DNA of 64,000 bases from Bacteroidales bacterium. GTDB taxonomy: Bacteria > Bacteroidota > Bacteroidia > Bacteroidales > UBA3824. Each line of letters opens with the position of its first letter. Positions within the stretch are counted from its first letter, which is position 1. The position numbers were made by a program, and so were the translations under genes. The DNA lies in contig JAFPZK010000053.1 of NCBI GenBank assembly GCA_017417315.1, forward strand, positions 186,001 through 250,000, given 5' to 3'. Under the pieces are notes generated by a model. It was given only the letters and a program-made list of their open reading frames with translations, had not been told where the DNA came from and searched no databases. Shown one piece after another: positions 17,449 to 25,724 of this stretch.

Positions 17449-18456
17449 ATGAAAGTATTTGGAAAAACAATTGTTCGCCTTGGCGAACCAATAGAAAGTC
17501 TGCCGGATTTTTTCAACATCATCCACGAAAAACTTCGCATAGACCCAGATTGCAAACTCCTGTTCAGAGGCGAACATCGCGACTACGGCGAAACTGCATT
17601 GCAACCTCAGATATTCAGAAATGAAAGTTGGATACAAAATGAAGACGTGATGCTGAACAATTACATTGCAAAATTTCCCGAAGCATTTCCGAAGGGAACA
17701 AGCACATTTGACATCATAGTCAATGCCGACCATTACTCTTTGCCGTCGAGAGTGTTGGATGCTTCCTATTCGCCGCTTACAGGATTATATATGGCATGCA
17801 ACCCTGACTCTACCGACAAAAAAGGCGGAGACCCAATCGTGTACATTTTTGAACTGCCCAAAAATGACATTTATAATTGGAATAGCGACACTGTTGCATT
17901 ATTGGCAAATGTTGCAAGAATGAAAGGTAACTTCAACGTAACTAATCCCAACCACGATTCAATGAGTGCGCTAATTCACGCAATTAGAGAAGAAAAGTAT
18001 GACTACTACAATCTGTACGAGGGAAGAGAACACGAGTACACAAAAATCCTCAATCAGATTATCTGCGTGGAATCCAAGATGCTCAACCGACGGATTAATA
18101 ACCAAAAAGGTTTATTCTTTTTGTTTGGAATCAACGGCACAAAACAGAATTTCAAAGAATTGTCTTTCAAAGATAGTGTCCGTATTTCTTCAATCGCAAT
18201 CAAAGAAGAAAAAAAAGAAGAAATATTGAAAGAACTCACCGTCTATGGTTATGACAAGATGACAATGTTCCCCGAAATGGAGAATGTTTGTGAAGCAATC
18301 AAAGACACATACAAACCAATAGGCAAAGAAAAATCAGACGAGAAAAAAGATGAGATTATATCTTTGATTTCCAAACTTTCAGTCAATGCAGAAATGGCAT
18401 TGCTTGATTGGTTGAAAGCAAAATTGGAAATCAATGCAAACACATCTACCAAATAA
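17449..18456 (+). CDS. FRG-domain protein
   Basis: 335 residues. The FRG domain is recognisable from LLFRGEHRDYGETALQPQIF (38-57), the eponymous F-R-G at 39-41, and the later block HYSLPSRVLDASYSPLTGLY, which matches the H-x-x-x-P-[ST]-R-x-L-D signature. The C-terminal 100 residues are Lys/Glu-rich and helical. FRG-domain proteins occur frequently in accessory and defence-type loci; as far as I know their chemistry is not settled. The gene ends just before a palindromic repeat at 18498-18572. It is probably the last gene of the module and may be an effector. The family call is firm; the role is inferred. Confidence 0.82.
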   Translation: MKVFGKTIVRLGEPIESLPDFFNIIHEKLRIDPDCKLLFRGEHRDYGETALQPQIFRNESWIQNEDVMLNNYIAKFPEAFPKGTSTFDIIVNADHYSLPSRVLDASYSPLTGLYMACNPDSTDKKGGDPIVYIFELPKNDIYNWNSDTVALLANVARMKGNFNVTNPNHDSMSALIHAIREEKYDYYNLYEGREHEYTKILNQIICVESKMLNRRINNQKGLFFLFGINGTKQNFKELSFKDSVRISSIAIKEEKKEEILKELTVYGYDKMTMFPEMENVCEAIKDTYKPIGKEKSDEKKDEIISLISKLSVNAEMALLDWLKAKLEINANTSTK

Positions 18457-18497
18457 TCTATCATAATCTCATTCAATTGTTCACGGATTAAATCATC

Positions 18498-18572
18498 GGG
18501 CGAACACATAGGTTCGCCCCTACAATGTATTTGAATATCAACGAATTGTAGGGAAGCCTATGTGTCTGTCCC
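18498..18572. repeat. MITE- or REP-like palindromic element
   Basis: GGGCGAACACATAGGTTCGC followed by CCCTACAAT (18498-18526) is itself a hairpin (GGGCGAAC/GTTCGCCC). It is followed after 18 bp by a degraded inverted copy (18545-18572). The whole forms an imperfect inverted repeat of about 28-bp arms. It marks the right edge of the GTPase/FRG module. No ORF lies in it. Confidence 0.65.
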
Positions 18573-18647
18573 GTTTATTTTCCGTTTATACCGTGCTTAA
18601 AACCTTAAAAAATACACATATTTCCGCACGCTATAAACGAAAATTTT

Positions 18648-19016
18648 TTACAAACTTTCTGCGTATTTGTAAAGTTTTTCAGATGAAATTTTGATGCGTT
18701 GTTTTCTGCCGTAAAGGTCTTTTCTAATGTCTGAAACAAGAGTTTTGGCAAGTTTCTCCATTCTGTAACGGTTAAAATTTTCCTGTTTGTTCAACCAAAA
18801 ATCTGCCGGAATTTGGGTACATCTTTCAAGAATTTCGGCAATTTTTTTATCAACATCAATTTTGCAAGATATGATACCGTTTATAATATCAATATTTAAT
18901 CCCGTAACATCTGCAAATTCAGCATTAGACAATCCCATTTCTTGGAGTTTTTCTTCCAAAGTTTCACCGGGGTGAAATGCTTGTGTAGGTTCTATATATT
19001 TACCGGTTTTCGCCAT
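18648..19016 (-). CDS. higA: HigA-family antitoxin (XRE helix-turn-helix)
   Basis: 122 residues. HPGETLEEKLQEMGLSNAEF and the following residues form the HigA-type N-terminus and helix-turn-helix, and IPADFWLNKQENFNRY is the typical C-terminal motif. It would neutralise HigB and repress its own promoter. It lies 9 bp downstream of the toxin gene, the toxin-first order usual for higBA. The family call is firm. Confidence 0.88.
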   Translation of the reverse strand: MAKTGKYIEPTQAFHPGETLEEKLQEMGLSNAEFADVTGLNIDIINGIISCKIDVDKKIAEILERCTQIPADFWLNKQENFNRYRMEKLAKTLVSDIRKDLYGRKQRIKISSEKLYKYAESL

Positions 19017-19025
19017 AATATCCTC

Positions 19026-19364
19026 CTATTTTTCGTGATAATTTGTAATTTCAATAATTTCTATACCTTTAATTTCAATCCAAATATACTTTCCGTTTAT
19101 ATCTGTTGGAATAGGGTCTTCGTGAGGTTCAAAAATCAGTCTATAAGGTTGGTCTAAATTGCATGCCCACTGACCTTTTCTATCTCCAACAAGTTCATGA
19201 AAATTACCGGGTAAAAATCTTGTTTTTTCCAAATTCTCGGCATTCCTAAAATCGTCAAGCCGTTTTAGAAAAAGTTTGGCTCTTAAAGTACCAAGTTTTT
19301 TTACACGGTATTTTTCGTTTAAGGCGCATTTTTCCAAATCCTTATCTTTGAATGTGATTTTCAT
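19026..19364 (-). CDS. higB: HigB/RelE-fold toxin
   Basis: 112 residues from the ATG on 19364 (MKITFKDKDLEKCALNEKYR). A longer frame reaching 19460 has a hydrophobic, AT-rich extension that does not look coding. The LAKLFLKRLDDF-type helix, the central FLPGNFHELVGDRKGQWACN with Arg and Trp, then YRLIFEP and IEIIEITNYHEK are the pattern of HigB-like ribosome-dependent mRNA interferases. It is the first gene of the pair and precedes higA. Confidence 0.85.
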   Translation of the reverse strand: MKITFKDKDLEKCALNEKYRVKKLGTLRAKLFLKRLDDFRNAENLEKTRFLPGNFHELVGDRKGQWACNLDQPYRLIFEPHEDPIPTDINGKYIWIEIKGIEIIEITNYHEK

Positions 19365-19463
19365 AACATTTTTTAATTTTACAAAAGTATATAATTTCAG
19401 ATGAATAAACAAAAACTTTTTTGCTAATTTGAAAAAATATAAGTTTTGCAGCACCTTCAAAAT

Positions 19464-19637
19464 ATGGTCAATGCCAAAATGTTAAAAAAATGCGACGAAT
19501 GGAACTATTACGCAAAAGCCCGCGAACAGGCTTTTCAGCAAATTAGGTTACTTGTTCAACAAAAATTGGATAGTTTGGGAAAGAAAGGTATTGAGGTAAT
19601 TATTGAAGAATCGAGCATTTCTCTACAAAAACACTAA
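19464..19637 (+). CDS. Short ORF, possible remnant
   Basis: 57 residues from the ATG at 19464 (MVNAKMLKKCDEWNYYAKAR). The amino-acid composition looks plausible for a protein (amphipathic helix, Lys/Glu/Gln-rich) but no family is recognised. It stands divergent to higB. It may be the end of a decayed gene or a chance ORF. Confidence 0.35.
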   Translation: MVNAKMLKKCDEWNYYAKAREQAFQQIRLLVQQKLDSLGKKGIEVIIEESSISLQKH

Positions 19638-19703
19638 CTTTTGCGCAATCTAATTCTAACAATACTCTGATAATAAGTGTATTACACAAATTATCCACCC
19701 TCG

Positions 19704-19748
19704 ATAATCAGCCAAATCTCACATTTTTTTGGAGATTTGGCTGATTAT
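19704..19748. repeat. Perfect 17-bp inverted repeat
   Basis: Arms at 19704-19720 and 19732-19748 (ATAATCAGCCAAATCTC and complement) surround an 11-nt loop; a T run follows the right arm, so it could terminate plus-strand transcription. It lies in the 346-bp gene-free stretch between 19638 and 19983. Confidence 0.65.
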
Positions 19749-19829
19749 TTTTCAAACAAATCGTCCATAACCACTTGATTCATGATATTGTTAGCCCATT
19801 GATTTTCGTTGATTTCAAGCGCAATCAAA

Positions 19830-19881
19830 AAAAGTTCTTACCAAATCTACCCTAAAAAGCATAGATTTGGTAAAAACTTTT
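19830..19881. repeat. Near-perfect 20-bp inverted repeat
   Basis: Arms 19830-19849 and 19862-19881 (AAAAGTTCTTACCAAATCTA against its complement) have one mismatch and a 12-nt loop. It shares the core CCAAATCT with the inverted repeat at 19704-19748. The rest of the interval to 19983 shows nothing. Confidence 0.6.
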
Positions 19882-19983
19882 CTTAACTCACTGATTATCA
19901 ATACTAATTTTTAGAATTTTTAATCTCTTTTCTTAATCGTTTACACGATGCAGACGATTTAGAATTTTCAGCAAATTAAGGAA

Positions 19984-20511
19984 TTAATCCAACAGCCATT
20001 TCCACGCAGGAATAACTTCAATAATTTGTCCGCCGGGAAGGGTGATATTTTCCTCTTCGTCGTATGTAACGATTACCGATTTTTGAAGTGGAAGAAATGT
20101 ATTGAGTTTTTCCAATGCACGTACTTCACGATTGCGTGTTTCTTCATCTGCTATTGAATAAGAAACCTGTACAGCATATTTTTGTTCAGCAACATAAAAA
20201 TCTACTTCTATGTTTTTGTTGTAAAAATATAGTTCGTCGCCAAACTTCCTATACAAAAAAATAGCACAGAGATTCTCCAATAGAGATGTCTCACCGCCCG
20301 TCAGAAAAATGCTCAATAGTCCGTTGTCGGTGAAATAATGTTTCTTGACGGTGTTTTTTTCCACAAACTTCGATGCATAATTTTCCAATGAAAATATTAA
20401 ACACGCTTCCTTGGCAAAACTTACATAATCAATTACAGAAGAGGTTGTTGTGTTCACTCCCGAAGCTTTTAAAAGGTTGGCAATACGATTGTATGCCGTA
20501 GGCTGCATCAC
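19984..20511 (-). pseudogene. C-terminal remnant of an AAA_14/DUF4143 ATPase
   Basis: The 175-residue frame contains only the DUF4143 part: YNRIANLLKASGVNTTTSSV, then KKHYFTDNGLLSIFL, SLLENLCAIFLYRKFGDELY and YNKNIEVDFYV. Intact members of the family are about 380-420 residues and carry an N-terminal AAA_14 domain with Walker A and B; none of that is present here in any frame. The start is a GTG/ATG pair at 20511/20508. It is probably a truncated, non-functional gene, although expression of the fragment cannot be excluded. Iteron-like repeats lie just upstream. Confidence 0.75.
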
Positions 20512-20514
20512 ATT

Positions 20515-20604
20515 TTATTTATTACCAATAAACAAAATCACACCAATTTATTTACTGTCAGTAAACAAATTGGTGTATTTTTATCTACTGCCAATAAATA
20601 AAAC
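20515..20604. repeat. Three iteron-like repeats with exact 33-bp period
   Basis: Near-palindromic 15-mers TTTATTACCAATAAA (20518), TTTACTGTCAGTAAA (20551) and TCTACTGCCAATAAA (20584) begin exactly 33 bp apart and extend into similar A-rich tails. The spacing is about three helical turns, so a protein could bind all three on one face. The second copy is also the centre of an 18-bp inverted repeat at 20540-20576. They lie upstream of the truncated ATPase gene, suggesting its former operator. Confidence 0.65.
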
Positions 20605-20655
20605 GCATACTTCGGCACACTATAACCCAACACCCTCCCCCTTTTTCTCCTTCAT

Positions 20656-20714
20656 TTTTCGTTCATTTCTTTTAAAATTGTTACATTGAAACAATTTTAA
20701 AAGCCTTTGAACGA
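20656..20714 (+). promoter_or_regulatory. Fructan-regulon operator, copy at susC
   Basis: The block from TTTTCGTTCA to CCTTTGAACGA, containing CATTGAAACAATTTTAAAAG, matches the minus-strand copy ahead of the GH32 operon (7129-7188) in sequence, length and orientation. It lies about 30 bp upstream of the proposed -7 box. Confidence 0.75.
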
Positions 20715-20724
20715 TTTTTTTTAT

Positions 20725-20752
20725 GTTTCGGAAGCAAGAATCCCTAATTTAG
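20725..20752 (+). promoter_or_regulatory. Probable susC promoter
   Basis: TTTCG near 20725-20729 and TAATTTAG at 20745-20752 are spaced roughly as in Bacteroidetes promoters. The downstream string CCGTCAGAAAA is shared with the GH32 promoter region. Confidence 0.55.
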
Positions 20753-20802
20753 CCGTCAGAAAACACAAATAATTTTTAACTGAATTTAAATTTTAAACCA
20801 CA

Positions 20803-23800
20803 ATGAAAAGATTATTAAAATTTCTGACGGGTTTTATACTCGTTCTTGCGTGCGGTTCAGCATCGGCGCAAAATGAAATTTCCGGCTCTATCACCGACGA
20901 AAACGGCGAACCCGTAATCGGAGCTTCCGTCGTTATTAAAGGTACTACCACCGGAACTATTACCGACCTCGACGGCAATTTTAAACTTCAAGCCAACGAC
21001 GGCGAAACCCTCGTTGTCTCTTACATCGGTTATCAAACCGCCGAAGTTTCTGCCGCCGACAATCTAAAAGTAGTCCTTAAAGAGGACATCAGCGAAATCG
21101 ACGAAATTGTCGTTACGGGTTACACGGTTCAGAAAAAAGCCGACCTTACAGGCTCGGTCGCCGTCATCAAAACCGACGATATTAAAACCTCGTCAGATTC
21201 CGACCCCATGAGAGCATTACAAGGTAAAGTGGCAGGCGTAACAATCACTTCCGACGGCTCACCTATGGGCGCAGGAACGGTCAGAATACGCGGCGCAGGT
21301 TCGTTCAACTCTTCGCAAGACCCGCTTTTCGTTATCGACGGCGTGCCGACAACTACCGCCCTTAATCACACCCTCAACGCCAACGACATCGAATCAATGC
21401 AAGTTTTGAAAGATGCCGCTTCCGCTTCTATTTACGGTAGCCGCGCTGCTAACGGCGTTATTATCATCACCACCAAAAAAGGCAAAAAATCAGACCGCCC
21501 GAAAATTGATTTTTCAGCAAATATGACGGCGCAATTCTACAACCGTCAGACCATGATGAAACTCTCTAACACCGAAGAATATGCTACGGCAATGGCTCAG
21601 GCGGCTTTCAACGACGGTATCGACCCGGTAGGTTATGCCGCTAATTACGGTTTGGATTTCAATGCGGCAAGCGGCGTTAAAATTTCCGCTTTTAATCCGC
21701 AGACCATGAAAGAAGAAACTTTCACCGTAAACGGTCTTTACGACGGATACATGAACGCCAAAAAGACGATGAAATTTTCCGACACCGATTGGCTGAAAGA
21801 AATTTCAAGAACGGGTTTTTCGCAGAATTATGACCTTTCGGTTTCTAACGGCGGCGAAAACTATTCGGCACTTTTTTCACTCGGCTACAAAAACAACAAA
21901 GGTATCTTGAAATACACCGATTTTGCTAACATTTCGGCAAGAATCAATACGAGTTACAATTTCGGAAAATACGTTACCGTGGGCGAAAATTTCACTTTGA
22001 CGCACACTTCTCAATGCGGACTTTCTCCGATGGAAAACGCTTTGAAAATGTCGCCTACCTTGCCCGTTTATGAGGAAGACGGCGAAACGTTTTCTGGTCC
22101 CGTCGGCGGTATGAGCGACCGTCAAAACCCGCTCAGAGAACTTTACATGAACCGCGACAACGACCTCAAAATTATGCGCATTTTCGGTAACGGATACATT
22201 GACGTCAAACCCATAAAAGGTCTTGTTTTCCGCTCTAATTTCGGTCTTGACTACGATTACGGTTTTATTCACTCGGTAAATCATACTTTCCATTCCGACG
22301 TTGTTAACAACAATACTCCGTCCTCTACCGTTAGCGGTGCTGACGATACCAAACTCACTTGGTCTAACACCGTTAATTACAATTTCGACATCAAAACTAA
22401 GCACAATATTTCGCTTCTCGGCGGTATGGAAATTTTCTCGCAAAACCGCAACGACTTTTCTGCATACGCCGAAATGTTCGACCTCGAAAACTACGATTAT
22501 ATGTGGCCTAATGCGGCTACCGGCACTCAACGCGCTTCGGGTATTGCCTCAGGTTACAAACTCGTGTCTTTCTTCGGAAAGGCTGATTACAATTACGACA
22601 ATTTAGTTTTGGCTTCGTTTACGATTCGTAGAGACGGTTCGTCAAGATTCGGCGAAGAAAACCGTTACGGTATTTTCCCCGCTGCAACTTTGGGTTACAG
22701 ACTGTCAAGACACATCGAAACTTCTTGGCTCAACGACCTTAAAATCCGCGCTTCTTGGGGTAAAACAGGTAATCAGGCTATCTCAAACACAGCACGTTAT
22801 GGACTTTATGTGGCTGACTACGGCGATGATAGAACCACTTCTACGGCTTACGATTTGAGGCTTCAAGGCTCAGGCATTTTCCCCTCAGGATTCCGTGCCG
22901 TTCAGACTGCTAATCCCAAACTCAAATGGGAAACTACGATTCAATACAATCTCGGTCTTGACTTCGGATTCTTAAACGGCGATATTTACGGAACTTACGA
23001 CCTCTACATCAAAAAAGTGGAAGATATGTTGATTTCGCCCGCTTATTTAGGTTCGATGGGAGAGGGCGGTGCGGCTTGGCTCAACGGTCCGAATCTCGAA
23101 AACCGTGGTATGGAACTCACTCTCGGCTACCGTCATAACTACAAAAACGGTTTTAGTTACGACTTTACTTTCAACGCCGATTTTTACCGCAGCAAAGTAA
23201 CTTATTTGCCCGAAACCACAACGGGTTCGTATGTTCACACCACCAAAGAAAACCTCGTAGAAAGCGAACGTCCTTACGGTTCTATTGTAGGCTATGTTGT
23301 TGACGGACTGTATCAAAGCCGTGAAGAAGTTTTGGCTTCGGGACAAGAAAATGCTCGCTTAGGCGGTCTTAAATACAGCGACCTTGACGGCAACGGCGTT
23401 ATCACTGCCGACGACCAGACATGGATTTTTAATCCCGTTCCCGATATGGCTTGGGGTTTCAACGCTCAGTTCGGTTACAAAGATTTCGATTTAACGATGT
23501 TTTTCCAAGGCATTATCGGCATTGACGTTTACAACGACCAAAAATTTCAAACAGACTTTTATTCGCTCACCGATGCGGGCAGCAACAAAGGAAACCGCAT
23601 GTTAGACGGCTGGCGTCTTGACAACAAAGGCTCTGACATTCCGGCTCTTACAACCAACAACACCGGCAACGAAGGTCGTGCATCGTCATACTTCGTAGAA
23701 CACGGTTCATGGCTGAAACTCAGAACCTTGCAACTCGGTTACAACTTCCCGAAAAGCATTATCAGCCGTGCTAAAATGTCGTCGGCAAGGGTATACATTT

Positions 23801-23919
23801 CGGGCGAAAACCTTTTCACGGTAAAGAGCAAATCGTTCACCGTTTCCGACCCCGAAAACCCGAACTGGGCTTATCCGCACTACACATCGTTCTCATTCGG
23901 TTTGCAAGTGGGATTTTAG
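20803..23919 (+). CDS. SusC/RagA-family TonB-dependent outer-membrane transporter
   Basis: 1038 residues. A signal peptide ends near SASAQ. A carboxypeptidase-regulatory-like domain follows (about 22-100, ISGSITDENGEPVIGASVVI), then the TonB-box-like DEIVVTGYTV, the plug (about 115-230, with SASIYGSRAANGVIIITTKK), and a long beta-barrel ending in the terminal aromatic FSFGLQVGF. It imports oligosaccharides across the outer membrane together with the SusD-like lipoprotein encoded next. The context (SusD, DUF4960-type lipoprotein and a GH32 operon under the same operator) indicates fructan oligosaccharides. Length and motifs are normal. Confidence 0.95.
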   Translation: MKRLLKFLTGFILVLACGSASAQNEISGSITDENGEPVIGASVVIKGTTTGTITDLDGNFKLQANDGETLVVSYIGYQTAEVSAADNLKVVLKEDISEIDEIVVTGYTVQKKADLTGSVAVIKTDDIKTSSDSDPMRALQGKVAGVTITSDGSPMGAGTVRIRGAGSFNSSQDPLFVIDGVPTTTALNHTLNANDIESMQVLKDAASASIYGSRAANGVIIITTKKGKKSDRPKIDFSANMTAQFYNRQTMMKLSNTEEYATAMAQAAFNDGIDPVGYAANYGLDFNAASGVKISAFNPQTMKEETFTVNGLYDGYMNAKKTMKFSDTDWLKEISRTGFSQNYDLSVSNGGENYSALFSLGYKNNKGILKYTDFANISARINTSYNFGKYVTVGENFTLTHTSQCGLSPMENALKMSPTLPVYEEDGETFSGPVGGMSDRQNPLRELYMNRDNDLKIMRIFGNGYIDVKPIKGLVFRSNFGLDYDYGFIHSVNHTFHSDVVNNNTPSSTVSGADDTKLTWSNTVNYNFDIKTKHNISLLGGMEIFSQNRNDFSAYAEMFDLENYDYMWPNAATGTQRASGIASGYKLVSFFGKADYNYDNLVLASFTIRRDGSSRFGEENRYGIFPAATLGYRLSRHIETSWLNDLKIRASWGKTGNQAISNTARYGLYVADYGDDRTTSTAYDLRLQGSGIFPSGFRAVQTANPKLKWETTIQYNLGLDFGFLNGDIYGTYDLYIKKVEDMLISPAYLGSMGEGGAAWLNGPNLENRGMELTLGYRHNYKNGFSYDFTFNADFYRSKVTYLPETTTGSYVHTTKENLVESERPYGSIVGYVVDGLYQSREEVLASGQENARLGGLKYSDLDGNGVITADDQTWIFNPVPDMAWGFNAQFGYKDFDLTMFFQGIIGIDVYNDQKFQTDFYSLTDAGSNKGNRMLDGWRLDNKGSDIPALTTNNTGNEGRASSYFVEHGSWLKLRTLQLGYNFPKSIISRAKMSSARVYISGENLFTVKSKSFTVSDPENPNWAYPHYTSFSFGLQVGF

Positions 23920-23920
23920 G

Positions 23921-23960
23921 AATTGACAGTTGATAGTTGACAATTGACAGTTTATAGTTT
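23921..23960. repeat. Degenerate ACARTTG heptamers between susC and susD
   Basis: AATTGACAGTTGATAGTTG and ACAATTGACAGTTTATAG continue the 7-bp pattern found at 25725-25808, with substitutions. Confidence 0.6.
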
Positions 23961-23987
23961 GATAAAAAATTAAAAATTAGGTTAGAC

Positions 23988-25721
23988 ATGAAAAAAATAT
24001 TCAGCATATTAACGGTTTCGGCAGTGTTGTTGGCAAATACGGGCTGCGAAGATTTTATCGAAGCCGAACCTCAGGGCGTTATCAGCGAAGAACTCGCTTC
24101 TCAAAACCCTGAACAAATGACAACAGCCGCATACGCAATGTTAGGCGATTGTTGGTATAATTTCCCGTTCAACCTTTGGGTTTATGGCGACGTTGCCTCC
24201 GACGACGCTCTCAAAGGCGGCTCAGGAACAACCGACACGGGCTATCACCCGATGGAAATATGGTCGGCGGTAACCTCTACGCCGGGCGAGTTCGACGAAC
24301 TTTGGTTCAATCTTTACCGCGCCGTTAGCCGTTGCAACCGAGCATTAGTGTCATTAAAAGATAATGGCGAGGCTGTTTTCGGCAAAGAAACCGCCGCACA
24401 GAGAATCGCCGAAGTGAAGTTCCTGCGCGCACATTTTTACTTTAAGTTGATAACGATGTTTCGTCAGATTCCGTGGATTGATGAGGACGTTTACCGTAAA
24501 AGCAGCCACGAAACCGTCAGAAACGATGAGTTCAGTTATGAAGAATTGATGAAAAAAATCATCGCGGATTTTCAAGAGGCTTTTGATGTTTTGCCCGAAA
24601 AACAAGACGAAGGCGGACGTGCCAACAAAATAGCCGCAGCAAGTTATTTGGCGAAATGTTATCTTGCCTTGGCTTGGGGCGACGGTTACGAGGCTACCAC
24701 GGGCGAAGGTTTTATCAACAAAGAATATATGCAAAAAGTCGTTGAATATACCGACGTTGTTAAAAATTCAGGATTCGGATATTTGGAAGATTACGGCGAT
24801 ATTTTCTTGCCCGAATACAAAAATTCCAAAGAAAGCATTTTTGCGGTTCAATGTTCTGATTACAAAGACGATAACACCACTTACGGACGTGCTAACTGGA
24901 ACAATCTTCTCAATGGTTGTTGGGGCATTTGGTCTTGTGGTTGGGATTTTCACAAACCCACGCAAAACCTCGTAAACGCTTTCAAAACTAAAAACGGACT
25001 ACCGATGTTTGAGAATTTCAACGATGAAATTTCGTATCCGGAACTCGGCAAACCGTCAGCGCAGAAATACGATCCGAGATTGTTTCACACCGTCGGAATG
25101 CCGACTTTCCCTTACAAATACGAGAAAGATTTGATTATGACGAAAGACAATTCGCGTACTCCCGGCACTTATGGATATTACACTTCATTGAAAGAAGTTC
25201 CGCAACGTTCCAAAGGTGAAACTTTCAATATGCCGTGGCAGGCTTTTGCGATGAACGATTATGTTTTCCGCTTTACGGACGTTATGTTGATGAGAGCCGA
25301 GGCGTTAATCGAAACCGACAAACTTTCTGAGGCTCAGGAGATTATTAACGAGATTCGTCAGCGTGCTAAAAACTCCGTCGAAAAACATATCGACTACGCC
25401 AAAGATTATTGCGACATCGAACTTTATCCGACAGGCTATTTTTCCGACAAAGAAACGGCAAGAAAATGTCTCCGTTTTGAACGCCGTCTTGAACTTGCGA
25501 TGGAAAATCAACGTTTCTTCGACCTCCGTCGTTGGGGCATAGCCTCAGAAACACTCAACAAGTTTTTCGAGAGTGAGCAGAATGACGTTTACGACGGTCA
25601 GCAATACGCTCAGTATTACAAAGATGCGCATTTCACCGCCGGCAAAAACGAGTTTTATCCCATACCGTACAATCAATTGTATTACGTTCCGGGGCTATAC
25701 ACGCAGAACAAAGGGTATTAA
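23988..25721 (+). CDS. SusD/RagB-family surface glycan-binding lipoprotein
   Basis: 577 residues. A lipoprotein signal (MKKIFSILTVSAVLLANTGC) is followed by the SusD-like N-terminal region (IEAEPQGVISEE) and TPR-type helices with AEVKFLRAHFYFKLI. The conserved C-terminal block includes MRAEALIETDKLSEAQEIIN, RFERRLELAMENQRFFDLRR and FYPIPYNQL. It caps the SusC barrel at the cell surface and delivers glycan. It lies 68 bp after susC, in the same unit, with heptamer repeats on both sides. Confidence 0.95.
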   Translation: MKKIFSILTVSAVLLANTGCEDFIEAEPQGVISEELASQNPEQMTTAAYAMLGDCWYNFPFNLWVYGDVASDDALKGGSGTTDTGYHPMEIWSAVTSTPGEFDELWFNLYRAVSRCNRALVSLKDNGEAVFGKETAAQRIAEVKFLRAHFYFKLITMFRQIPWIDEDVYRKSSHETVRNDEFSYEELMKKIIADFQEAFDVLPEKQDEGGRANKIAAASYLAKCYLALAWGDGYEATTGEGFINKEYMQKVVEYTDVVKNSGFGYLEDYGDIFLPEYKNSKESIFAVQCSDYKDDNTTYGRANWNNLLNGCWGIWSCGWDFHKPTQNLVNAFKTKNGLPMFENFNDEISYPELGKPSAQKYDPRLFHTVGMPTFPYKYEKDLIMTKDNSRTPGTYGYYTSLKEVPQRSKGETFNMPWQAFAMNDYVFRFTDVMLMRAEALIETDKLSEAQEIINEIRQRAKNSVEKHIDYAKDYCDIELYPTGYFSDKETARKCLRFERRLELAMENQRFFDLRRWGIASETLNKFFESEQNDVYDGQQYAQYYKDAHFTAGKNEFYPIPYNQLYYVPGLYTQNKGY

Positions 25722-25724
25722 TTA

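Noticed and set aside
19364..19460. Longer HigB start at 19460
   Set aside because: The extra 32 residues are hydrophobic/AT-rich and do not match the HigB N-terminus, which begins at MKITFKDKD.
20515..20604. CRISPR-like array because of regular 33-bp period
   Set aside because: Repeats are short and near-palindromic, only three copies exist, intervening 12 bp are too short for spacers and no cas genes are present.
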